DNA of 34,036 bases from NCBI GenBank assembly GCA_012729375.1, contig JAAYDE010000038.1, positions 1 to 34,036 of the forward strand, written 5' to 3'. Each line of letters starts with the position of its first letter. The stretch's first letter is position 1. Shown piece after piece: positions 7,694-15,098 of this stretch. The position numbers were made by a program, and so were the translations under genes. This DNA comes from Deltaproteobacteria bacterium (GTDB lineage Bacteria; Desulfobacterota; Desulfuromonadia; Desulfuromonadales; JAAYDE01). The notes below the pieces were generated by a model. That model had not been told where the DNA came from. It worked only from the letters and a program-made list of their open reading frames with translations, and did no database searches.

Positions 7694-8566
7694 ATGAATC
7701 ATCCGCACATCATCACCATCGCCAGTGAAAAAGGGGGTGTCGGCAAAACCACCCTGGCGATCAATCTGGCGATCTACCTGAAAGCCCTTCGGGAAGAGAT
7801 TCCGGTTACCATTCTCAGCTTTGACAACCATTTTTCGGTGGACCGCTTATTCCGTATCGGCAATCACTCCCCGGTCGGGAATGTCAGCCACCTGTTCGCC
7901 CCTGCCCCCCCCCAAGACCTGGCGACATTGGGTGAGTTCGGCATTTCTTTCATCCCCTCCCAAGGGGCGCTGGATCCGGCCGCCCTCGGCATCGACGGCG
8001 TGCATAAACTGGCGGAGGGCCTCAAAAAAACCGGCCTTACCGGCTTCGTCATCATCGACACCCGCCCGATCCTCGACATCTTCACCCAGAACGCCCTCTA
8101 CGCCGCAGACCAGGTCATCATTCCGGTCAAAGATCTCCCCGCCCTGGAAAACGCCGCCGACATCTATGCTTTCTATGACCTGTACCGCCTGCCTCGAAAA
8201 CGTCTGCGCATCCTGCCATCCCTTGTCGACATGCGCATCCGCTTCCCCGGCCCTTTCCGCAACACCTTCGAACTGCTTCGGGCCTACGCCATCAAATGCG
8301 GCTATCGTTGTTTCGAGGGTTTCATTTCCAAAAGTCCCAAGGTGGAATCCCTCAACACCAATCCCCAGGGAAAGATCTTTCCCGTGCTGATCCATGGCCG
8401 CGGCACCGAGGTTCACCATCAGTACACCTCCCTGGCCCGTCAGGTGATCCAACGGGCTTGTGGCGCTGAACCCCGCAACTCCCCTCCCGCAGAGCAAGCC
8501 CCCCAACCGCCGGAAAAAGCCGAAAACGCTCCCCGCCCTCTCCTTTCCGGTTCTCATCCCGACTGA
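7694..8566 (+). CDS. Orphan ParA/MinD-family ATPase
   Basis: The 290-residue protein belongs to the deviant-Walker-A ATPases. It has SEKGGVGKTTLAINLA at residues 11-26 with the signature lysine 13, and a later IDTRPILDIFTQNAL followed by ADQVIIPV, which corresponds to the Walker B/switch region of ParA proteins. The usual second motif (D-x-D-P-Q) is altered to SFDNHFSVDRLF, and DTPP is altered to DTRP. The C-terminal 40 residues are proline-rich and look disordered. Start ATG 7694 is chosen for its ribosome binding site and because the family motif begins shortly after. No ParB, parS-like repeat, flagellar or chemotaxis gene is nearby, so it is not the chromosome partition pair. It has its own promoter, is divergent from xseA and converges on the yibQ-like gene. 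Cargo and role are unknown. Confidence 0.85.
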   Translation: MNHPHIITIASEKGGVGKTTLAINLAIYLKALREEIPVTILSFDNHFSVDRLFRIGNHSPVGNVSHLFAPAPPQDLATLGEFGISFIPSQGALDPAALGIDGVHKLAEGLKKTGLTGFVIIDTRPILDIFTQNALYAADQVIIPVKDLPALENAADIYAFYDLYRLPRKRLRILPSLVDMRIRFPGPFRNTFELLRAYAIKCGYRCFEGFISKSPKVESLNTNPQGKIFPVLIHGRGTEVHHQYTSLARQVIQRACGAEPRNSPPAEQAPQPPEKAENAPRPLLSGSHPD

Positions 8567-8595
8567 CTTGCAACGAAGCGCTGGGAGCAACAGGC

Positions 8596-9792
8596 TCACC
8601 GCTCCAAAAGTCGTGAGACGGCCACCACATCCACCCCCTTCTTCTTGAAAAGGGGGACGGATCTGCGCAGCGCTTCCAGTGTCTCCGGATAGGGATGGCA
8701 GATGCCAACGGCCGTGCCCTTTTTCTCGGCGAGAGCGATCAAATGATGGATCTGGCGCCCAATGCGGTCGACATCCTGGACATTGTCGAGAAAAACATCG
8801 CGGACCGCCACCGGCATCTTCAACCGCTTGGCCGTCATGTAGCCCGTCGATTTAGGCGTGGTCAGGCTGTCGACGAAAAAAAGATCCCGGCGCTGTAACA
8901 CATCGAGAACCACCTCCATCTTGGCGCCGTCTTCCACAAAGAGGGAGCCCATGTGGTTGTTGCCGCCGACGGCATGGGGCACCCTCTCCAGATGATCCCT
9001 CAAGCGTGCCACCAGCTCCTCCGCCGGTAGATCAACGAGAAGCGCCCCCTCGCCGGGATTGGCGTCAGGATAATTCCGCGGCTGCATGGGGATATGGACC
9101 AGCACTTCACGTCCGCTGCGGTGAGCCAGCCGGGCCGTCCAGCCGGCATGAGCCTCATAGGGCAGGATGGAAAAGGTCACCGCCAGGGGGAGCTTGGCCA
9201 GCTGCCGGGCGTACTGCCGGTCGCGCCCCAGGTCATCCATGATAATCGCCACCTTTTTTTTGGCAAGAACCGGTTTCGGAAGGGGAACCGGCGGCGGGTA
9301 GAATCGCAGCAAAAAGGGGCGGTTTCCCTCCCAGGCCACGCCGATCATCTTCTGGGCGGGATCGGACTGAACGCGGATTGCGGATGAAATCGAATGCAGC
9401 CGGCGGGTCAAATCCCCTACCCATTCATCACCGGGGAACTCTCCCTGTACCCGGAAAAGAATAAGATTTCCTTGGGGTTTGACCTCCAGTTGGCGCAACT
9501 GGACACCGTTGCGGATCAACGCGCTTTCGATCGCCACCCGTATTTCTTCAAGCTCGGGCTTTTCAACGGTTTCCGGGTAGGGAGTGGAAACAGCGGGGAC
9601 AGGAATCGGCGCCGCTACAGGGGAAGGAGCGACAGCCGGGGGCGCGGAAACCGTTGAAACGGCCGCCGGTTCAGAGGTGGCTGGGGAAGGGAGGTGGCGC
9701 CGCAGATGGGATAATCCCACCAGGGCGGCGAGCAGGACACCGAGGACGAAAAGGGCGGCGAGCAGCACCTGAACGCGCCGGTCGGCCACCAT
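8596..9792 (-). CDS. Divergent polysaccharide deacetylase family protein (YibQ-like)
   Basis: The C-terminal 220 residues match the divergent polysaccharide deacetylase family (YibQ, formerly DUF610). They begin with KKVAIIMDDLGRD and continue through PLAVTFSILPYEAH, the VLVHIPMQP segment, AVGGNNHMGSLF, FVDSLTT and VGICHPYPETLEAL. The N-terminus has a basic stretch, one membrane segment (VLLAALFVLGVLLAALVGL) and a proline/alanine-rich linker, so the enzyme domain is placed in the periplasm by a signal anchor. Substrate is unknown; a cell-wall glycan is likely from context, as it follows ftsEX-envC-ctpA. The start is uncertain. ATG 9792 is conservative, but the frame stays open to TTG 9876 and includes a lysine-rich run that homologs often have. 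The 270 bases up to ctpA hold no other gene that I can see. Confidence 0.88.
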   Translation of the reverse strand: MVADRRVQVLLAALFVLGVLLAALVGLSHLRRHLPSPATSEPAAVSTVSAPPAVAPSPVAAPIPVPAVSTPYPETVEKPELEEIRVAIESALIRNGVQLRQLEVKPQGNLILFRVQGEFPGDEWVGDLTRRLHSISSAIRVQSDPAQKMIGVAWEGNRPFLLRFYPPPVPLPKPVLAKKKVAIIMDDLGRDRQYARQLAKLPLAVTFSILPYEAHAGWTARLAHRSGREVLVHIPMQPRNYPDANPGEGALLVDLPAEELVARLRDHLERVPHAVGGNNHMGSLFVEDGAKMEVVLDVLQRRDLFFVDSLTTPKSTGYMTAKRLKMPVAVRDVFLDNVQDVDRIGRQIHHLIALAEKKGTAVGICHPYPETLEALRRSVPLFKKKGVDVVAVSRLLER

Positions 9793-10063
9793 TCTTTTTG
9801 ATTTTTTCCCGCGGGGACTCTTTTTTTTCAAGGTTTGATGGACTCGCAGAAAATAATCAAGAGAACGGCACGGCAAAAATCTTCAGATGCCTGGCGTGCG
9901 AATCTTGAAGAATGGGGCGCTCCTGAAATCACGCCGCAGTGACGAAAGATGAAACCCCCGGCCGCCGCGTGGCTAGGGGATACGGGCAGCTGCCTGAGAT
10001 GGGTTTTTTGTTAAGCCGTAAAATTTGCCGGCAATCGCGGCAATGGCTCCCTGGAAAAAGGTA

Positions 10064-11383
10064 TCACGCCGCGCCTTTCGGGTTCAACCCTTTCAGCAAC
10101 CGCCATCCCTTGAGCAGGTCGAGGGCGCGCATCAGCTGATAGTCGTCCTGTTCCTGGGAACCGATGAAATAATCGGGTTGCCCCTTCCCTTTTGCGCCAC
10201 CGTCCTTTCCCTTCCCTGGCGCCAGATGGTGTTCGAGGTCCTCTTCCCGAAATACGGGGCGTTCCACCTCCTTGACCTGCAGGGGATGTACGAGGATGTC
10301 GGGGATGATCCCCTTGGCCTGGATCGACCGCCCCGACGGCGTGAAGTAAAGGGCCGTGGTCAGCCGCAGCCCATGATTATCGACCAGGGGAATGACAGTC
10401 TGCACCGAACCTTTGCCGAAGCTCGGCGTTCCCAGAATCACCGCCCGGGAATGGTCCTGAAGGGCTCCGGCAACGATTTCCGAGGCGCTGGCGCTGCCGC
10501 CGTTGATCATCGCCACCATGGGACAGGTGGGTTCGTTGCCGTCATCACGGGCGAAAAATTTCATTTTGCTCTGCTCATCGCGACCCTCGGTGTAAACGAT
10601 GACTCCCCCCTTGAGAAAGATATCCGCGACCTTTACCGCCTGATCGAGCAACCCGCCGGGATCGTTGCGCAAATCTACAATCAGGCCGGCCAGGTCGGCA
10701 CCGTTTTGGCGGCGCATGCCGGCCAGGTTTCTCTGCAGATCCTCAGCGGTATTTTCCTGAAATTGGGCGATGCGGATATAGCCGATTCCTTCATCCAGCA
10801 TTTTGGAACGCACACTGCGGATTTTGATGATCTCACGGACCAGGGTGATTTCCTTCGGAACTGCGAAGGAGCCGCGCATGATGGTGATGGTCATGGGCGT
10901 TCCCTTGGCTCCGCGCATCATCCTCACCGCATCCACCAGGGTCATGTCCTTGGTCGGCTTGTCGCCTATCTTGAGAATCTGATCCCCCGCCATCAGGCCG
11001 GCGCGGTCGGCAGGCGTGTCTTCGATAGGGGAAACAACCGTCAAAACATTGTCGCGGATGGCGATTTCAATGCCGATGCCGCCAAATTCTCCCCGCGTGT
11101 CGATCTGCATCTCCTGATAGGCCTCCGGGGTCATGAAGGCGGAATGGGGATCGAGGGTGAGTAACATACCGTTGATCGCCCCTTGGATCAGCTTGTCGGT
11201 TTCGACTTCGTCCACATAGTTGTCGCGGACAATGGACAGGACATCGGTGAACAGTTTCAGATCCCGATAGGGGTCCTTGCGTTCACCGGCGGCGAGGCAG
11301 GGCCGACTCTCCATAAAAACCCCGGCCAGGATGAAAATGAAAAGACAGAAAATAAGCGGCACTGCTTTGAACCTTGTCGGCAT
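10064..11383 (-). CDS. ctpA: C-terminal processing protease, S41 family
   Basis: This is a periplasmic PDZ-containing serine protease that cleaves proteins at exposed C-termini; in other bacteria such enzymes regulate peptidoglycan hydrolases and lipoproteins. The 439-residue product has an N-terminal signal segment (residues 7-32), a PDZ domain (about 95-180; FGGIGIEIAIRDNVLTVVSPI), and the S41 core with the catalytic serine in GGSASASE (Ser299) and the lysine in FGKGSVQ (Lys324). The 25-residue Ser-Lys spacing is typical of the family. The C-terminal 60 residues are charged and glycine/lysine-rich. ATG 11383 has GAGGAG four bases upstream. It lies 24 bases after envC in the same orientation, which suggests a job in controlling wall hydrolysis. 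Confidence 0.95.
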   Translation of the reverse strand: MPTRFKAVPLIFCLFIFILAGVFMESRPCLAAGERKDPYRDLKLFTDVLSIVRDNYVDEVETDKLIQGAINGMLLTLDPHSAFMTPEAYQEMQIDTRGEFGGIGIEIAIRDNVLTVVSPIEDTPADRAGLMAGDQILKIGDKPTKDMTLVDAVRMMRGAKGTPMTITIMRGSFAVPKEITLVREIIKIRSVRSKMLDEGIGYIRIAQFQENTAEDLQRNLAGMRRQNGADLAGLIVDLRNDPGGLLDQAVKVADIFLKGGVIVYTEGRDEQSKMKFFARDDGNEPTCPMVAMINGGSASASEIVAGALQDHSRAVILGTPSFGKGSVQTVIPLVDNHGLRLTTALYFTPSGRSIQAKGIIPDILVHPLQVKEVERPVFREEDLEHHLAPGKGKDGGAKGKGQPDYFIGSQEQDDYQLMRALDLLKGWRLLKGLNPKGAA

Positions 11384-11407
11384 GAAACTCCTCCACAGCG
11401 CGGACGA

Positions 11408-12568
11408 TCACTCCCGCTTCAGCCATTGAACCGGGTTTTGAGGAACCCCCCGGTGACGAATCTCAAAATAGACACTCCGGCCTCCTTCAAAGCCGGACAC
11501 CGCCACTATATCGCCCTTTTTTACCGTGTCCCCCACCTGTTTGAGCAAGCGGGAGGCTTGCGCATAAAGGGTGTGATAACCATCGCCATGGTTGACTATC
11601 AGAAGATTGCCGTAGCCGCGAAATTGATTGGCGAAGGCCACCTTGCCGTTCCAGACTACGGCGATCGGTTTCTCCGGCGCCGCCTCGATATCGATCCCCT
11701 GGCTTTCGTAAAGGGTTTCCAGGTCGGGGTGTTTGCGGGTGCCGAAACCGACCCGCACCGTCCCCTGGACGGGCCACATCAGTTTCCCCTTCTGCGTCGC
11801 GAAATCACCTTTAGCAACCGCGGCAGCCGCCGCCTTTTCCTGTTCCAGTTTGCGGATCAGTTCGGTCAGTTCCTTGGCCCTGTCCCGCAGGGCGCCTATC
11901 TCGCGGCTGAGAGCTTTCTTTTCCTGCTCCACCTGGGCCAAAAGCCGCTTATTCAGGCTGTGCGCCTTATCCAGCGATTCCCGGTCCCGTTGAAGGCCCT
12001 CCACAACGACCCGCTGTTGTCCCTGCAGTCCCCTCAGCTGCTCTAGGGCCGTGTCCAGACGGCCCCTCTGGAGGCGGTAAGTGGCGAGCATTTCCTGGTC
12101 CTGCTGAACGATTCTGCCCAGAAAGTCAACATCTTCCAGTGCCGTTTCGGGAGAGGATGAGGAAAAGAAAATCTGCAGCAGGGTCGTCTCCTCCTCTTTG
12201 TAGAGCACTCGCAGGCGTTGCCGCAGCCGGTCTTCGGTATCCTTAAGGGCAGCCTGGTTCTGGCGGATCGCCATTTCTTTCTCTTTAATTTCTTGAGCCA
12301 GAGAAGAGGCCTTCCGCTCCTCCCGGCCGATGCGTTTCTCCAGATCGGAGGCCTCCCCAGCCAGGGCCTCCAGATCTTGGCGCAGGGATTTTCCCCGCGC
12401 TTCCTTACTTCGCAACTTTTGGTAATTCTGGCTGATGCGGGTTTCGATCTCGCGCAGGCGGCGTTGGCTGGCATCGATTTCAGCGGCATCGATCCGCTCC
12501 GCCCCCCACCACAGCCCCAGCCAGCAGAGCATCAGAGCGCCCGCAACTTTTGCAATCGGCCGTCTCAC
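11408..12568 (-). CDS. envC: EnvC-like murein hydrolase activator, LytM domain
   Basis: EnvC-type proteins sit in the periplasm, bind FtsX through a coiled coil and activate amidases that split septal peptidoglycan. The 386-residue protein has a signal segment (about residues 7-28), a long coiled coil (about 32-260) and a C-terminal LytM/M23 domain. The zinc-binding residues of active M23 enzymes are missing: the H-x-G-x-D region reads SQGIDIEA, the H-x-H region reads HTLYAQ, and the end reads FEIRHRG. This fits a non-catalytic activator rather than an endopeptidase. The start is GTG at 12568, overlapping the ftsX stop in a GTGA sequence, so translation is coupled to ftsX. The ftsE-ftsX-envC order supports the call. 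Confidence 0.93.
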   Translation of the reverse strand: MRRPIAKVAGALMLCWLGLWWGAERIDAAEIDASQRRLREIETRISQNYQKLRSKEARGKSLRQDLEALAGEASDLEKRIGREERKASSLAQEIKEKEMAIRQNQAALKDTEDRLRQRLRVLYKEEETTLLQIFFSSSSPETALEDVDFLGRIVQQDQEMLATYRLQRGRLDTALEQLRGLQGQQRVVVEGLQRDRESLDKAHSLNKRLLAQVEQEKKALSREIGALRDRAKELTELIRKLEQEKAAAAAVAKGDFATQKGKLMWPVQGTVRVGFGTRKHPDLETLYESQGIDIEAAPEKPIAVVWNGKVAFANQFRGYGNLLIVNHGDGYHTLYAQASRLLKQVGDTVKKGDIVAVSGFEGGRSVYFEIRHRGVPQNPVQWLKRE

Positions 12569-13455
12569 TGATAACGTATCCGGACAAATTTGCGCAGAGA
12601 AGTCATGCTTCCAAGAATGCCGAGAGCAGTGCCGGCGACGAGCAACCCCAACTGAAAAGGGGGGGGGAGGAAGGAAACTTGGCCGACCCCCATGGTGAGC
12701 AGGAGAGAAACCAGGCTTTTCTCCAGAAACAGGGAAAAAATGAGGTAGCTTGCGGCCAGAGCCAAAAACCCGCCCAAAAACCCCTCGGCGGCCCCCTCGA
12801 TGACATAGGGCATCTTGATGAAAGCAGGGGTGCCGCCGACCAGGGACATGACCTCCAGTTCCTCGCGGCGGGCATAGAGGGTCAGTTTGATCGTGTTGGC
12901 GACGATAAAGATGGTCGCGAACAGGAGAAAACCACCGAGAATGGCGGCGGAAAACTTGAGCAGCATGACGAAGGAGTCAAACCGCTCCAACCATTCACGG
13001 CCGAAACGCATGTCGGAGAAATGGGGATTCCGTTTCAATTTGGCCACCACCGCCTCGACTCCCTTCCGGTGGCGGTACCCCTCCTTCAAGCCGATTTCCA
13101 GGGAAGCGGGCAGAATCGACGGATTCATCCCCTGCAGCAGGTCCGAGTTCTGTCCCAACCTCTTGCGGAAGCGCTCGAAGGCTTCCTCCCGGGAGACATA
13201 GAGCACACTGTCCACCTCGGGGTAGCTCTCGATCTGCTGCCGCCAATCCTTGAGGGCCTGCTCCTCGGGGACTTTCTCCAGATAGGTTTTTATCTGGATG
13301 CGGCGGCTCCATGAGGTGGTCAACTCCTCAAAATTAAAAAAAAGGACGCCGAAAAAAGCGACAATGGTGAGGGATACCGCCATCGTCCCCACCGCAGCGA
13401 TACACAGCAGCGGATTCTGGAGCATGTTGCGAACCGCACATCTAAAAAAATACAT
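12565..13455 (-). CDS. ftsX: Cell division protein FtsX, ABC permease
   Basis: FtsX is the membrane partner of the ATPase FtsE; together they transmit ATP hydrolysis to periplasmic hydrolase activators at the division site. The 296-residue protein shows the family layout: a cytoplasmic start (MYFFRCAVRNMLQNPLL), a first membrane segment (about residues 18-42), a periplasmic domain of roughly 120 residues, then three membrane segments with the conserved LYARREELEVMSLVGGTPAFI between the second and third. ATG 13455 has CAGGTG upstream and matches where homologs begin; the frame is open somewhat further, but only TTG codons occur there. It starts 46 bases after ftsE and ends overlapping envC by four bases. 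Confidence 0.95.
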   Translation of the reverse strand: MYFFRCAVRNMLQNPLLCIAAVGTMAVSLTIVAFFGVLFFNFEELTTSWSRRIQIKTYLEKVPEEQALKDWRQQIESYPEVDSVLYVSREEAFERFRKRLGQNSDLLQGMNPSILPASLEIGLKEGYRHRKGVEAVVAKLKRNPHFSDMRFGREWLERFDSFVMLLKFSAAILGGFLLFATIFIVANTIKLTLYARREELEVMSLVGGTPAFIKMPYVIEGAAEGFLGGFLALAASYLIFSLFLEKSLVSLLLTMGVGQVSFLPPPFQLGLLVAGTALGILGSMTSLRKFVRIRYQ

Positions 13456-13501
13456 ACACCTGCCCAGCACGGCTATTCTTCCCGCTTTCGCTTCAACGAT
13501 G

Positions 13502-14167
13502 TCATGGCATGAAATCCTCGACAACCCTTCCCTGGCGCAGGACGATCACCCGCCGGGGATGCCGCCTGATCAGTTCCTGGTTGTGAGTAGCCATGACCAC
13601 CGTCGTGCCTCTGGCATTGGCTATTTTGAAAAGTTCCATGATCTCCTGGGTCGTTTGATCGTCGAGGTTGCCGGTCGGCTCATCGGCCAACAGAACCATC
13701 GGATCCACCACCAAAGCCCTGGCGATGGCGGCCCGCTGCTGCTCACCGCCGGAGATTTCCAGCGGGTATTTTTTCAGATGATTCTCCAGACCGACCATTT
13801 TGAGGGCCTGAAATACCTTTTTACTGACCTCATGCCGTTTCTTCCCCTGGACCTCCAGAGGAAAAGAGACATTCTCCAGCAGAGTGCGGTTCTTGATCAG
13901 CTTGAAATCCTGAAAGACCACGCCCAGTTGCCGGCGCAGGTAAGGGATCTGGGAGGTGCGCATACGCGTGACGTTGCGGCCGTTGATCAGAATCTGCCCG
14001 CGGTTCGGCTTCTCTCCACAGAAAAGCATCCGCAGAAGGGTCGATTTCCCGGCCCCCGAGGGGCCGGTGACATAAACAAATTCCCCCTTGCCGATAGCCA
14101 GATTGATATCGCAAAGGGCGGCGGAATCCTTTTGATAGCTTTTGCTCAGATTGCAGATGCGGATCAT
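13502..14167 (-). CDS. ftsE: Cell division ATP-binding protein FtsE
   Basis: FtsE is the cytoplasmic ABC ATPase that pairs with FtsX. The 221-residue protein has Walker A GPSGAGKS (35-42), the Q-loop at FQDFKLI, the ABC signature SGGEQQR (139-145), and Walker [14 protein letters not shown] (158-170) followed by the switch histidine in [24 protein letters not shown] is characteristic of FtsE among ABC ATPases. ATG 14167 lies 7 bases after the second pseudopilin gene, with only a weak GGTGA upstream. It therefore seems to be transcribed with the secretion genes before it and is probably coupled to them. Confidence 0.96.
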   Translation of the reverse strand: MIRICNLSKSYQKDSAALCDINLAIGKGEFVYVTGPSGAGKSTLLRMLFCGEKPNRGQILINGRNVTRMRTSQIPYLRRQLGVVFQDFKLIKNRTLLENVSFPLEVQGKKRHEVSKKVFQALKMVGLENHLKKYPLEISGGEQQRAAIARALVVDPMVLLADEPTGNLDDQTTQEIMELFKIANARGTTVVMATHNQELIRRHPRRVIVLRQGRVVEDFMP

Positions 14168-14174
14168 GGCACGG

Positions 14175-14585
14175 TCACCATTCCCGATAGGGGATACCGT
14201 TCAGGCCGACCAGGTTGCTGCCGCTGTGGACATCGTAAATCCCCTCCCGGGCCGGTTCGAATTCAGCCGCGGGGTCCGCCCGGACCACCGTCCAGCTGTC
14301 ATTTCTTCTGGTAAAGGGATCGACGGGCAGGGTGCGAAGATACTTCGTTTCCACCAGTTCCTCAAGGGTTTCGGGATAGCGGTCGAAGTCGGCGAAAAAA
14401 GCGTCGAGGGCGTTCCTCATCTGAAACAGGTTTTCCAGCAACACCGCCTCCCTGGCGCGGATCAGGCTGCGCTGGTAGCTGGGAGCGGCGATGGCCGCCA
14501 GAATCCCGATGAGGGTCATGACTATGAGCAGCTCGATCAGGGTGAACCCTCTGCCGTTGCGCCCAGTCTGCCAGTTTTTATCCAT
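14175..14585 (-). CDS. GspG-like pseudopilin (second of pair)
   Basis: This is a prepilin-type protein of 136 residues. A short basic leader ends in NGRG, followed by FTLIELLIVMTLIGILAAI, the N-methylated hydrophobic helix recognised and cut by a prepilin peptidase before Phe. The mature part has a helical spine and a small C-terminal domain with LPVDPFTRR, which matches the LPxDPW region of GspG, and a tail YDVHSGSNLVGLNG. That tail occupies the place of the calcium-binding D-x-x-S-x-G-x-D-G loop of major pseudopilins, but it is degenerate. The start is ATG 14585 with GAAGGG about 10 bases upstream; TTG codons lie before it. It is 18 bases after the first pseudopilin gene and 7 before ftsE. 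The two pseudopilins are paralogs and both end in PYREW. Confidence 0.9.
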   Translation of the reverse strand: MDKNWQTGRNGRGFTLIELLIVMTLIGILAAIAAPSYQRSLIRAREAVLLENLFQMRNALDAFFADFDRYPETLEELVETKYLRTLPVDPFTRRNDSWTVVRADPAAEFEPAREGIYDVHSGSNLVGLNGIPYREW

Positions 14586-14603
14586 CGATTGCAACCCTTC
14601 TCC

Positions 14604-15092
14604 TCACCACTCCCGGTAGGGGGTCCCGTCCAGCCCCACCCCGTCGCTCCGGGAATAGATGTCGAAAACATCCTCTCCTCCCCAGGTTGTCGCATCGAAC
14701 TCATCGGCGTGGGACCGCAACCCCCAACCCTTGCCCTCGCGATCCATGGGGTCCCGTGGAATGCGCCGGAGGAATTTTCTTTGGTAAGGATAGAGGCCGC
14801 CGAAATTGCTCCCCGTGAACAGATCCTCCAGGGTTTTGGGATAACCCGTGTCTTCGGCGTTGCGGATGATCTTGTTGTCGCGAACCGCTTCGTCGAAGGC
14901 TTCTTTATAGGCATCGATGGCCTGGCGAACGATGCGCAGCGCCTCGCGCAGTTCGATCTCCTTGTTGCGGCGGACGGTGACCTCGGCGACGGGCAGAACC
15001 ACCGCCGCCAGAATCGCCAGGATGGCCAGGGTGATGAGCAACTCCAGCAGGGTCACCCCGCAGCGGTCGGATAAAAGGGTGCGCTCCTTCAT
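14604..15092 (-). CDS. GspG-like pseudopilin (first of pair)
   Basis: This 162-residue prepilin-type protein has a short leader ending in RCG, then VTLLELLITLAILAILAAVV. The peptidase site is therefore before Val rather than the more common Phe, with the conserved Glu at +5. The mature domain has a long helix (AEVTVRRNKEIELREALRI), a segment RIPRDPMDREGKGWGLRS matching the LPxDPW region of GspG, and a C-terminal FDIYSRSDGVGLDG in the position of the calcium loop. ATG 15092 has GAGGG immediately upstream, overlapping the secretin stop. The role inferred is a subunit of a short periplasmic pseudopilus. Which of the pair is the major subunit cannot be told by eye. Confidence 0.9.
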   Translation of the reverse strand: MKERTLLSDRCGVTLLELLITLAILAILAAVVLPVAEVTVRRNKEIELREALRIVRQAIDAYKEAFDEAVRDNKIIRNAEDTGYPKTLEDLFTGSNFGGLYPYQRKFLRRIPRDPMDREGKGWGLRSHADEFDATTWGGEDVFDIYSRSDGVGLDGTPYREW

Positions 15093-15098
15093 GGACCC

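Noticed and set aside
9985..9994. GGCAGCTGCC palindrome followed by a T-run, considered as a plus-strand terminator
   Set aside because: A 10-base perfect palindrome leaves only a 3-bp stem with a 4-base loop, and no plus-strand gene ends there.
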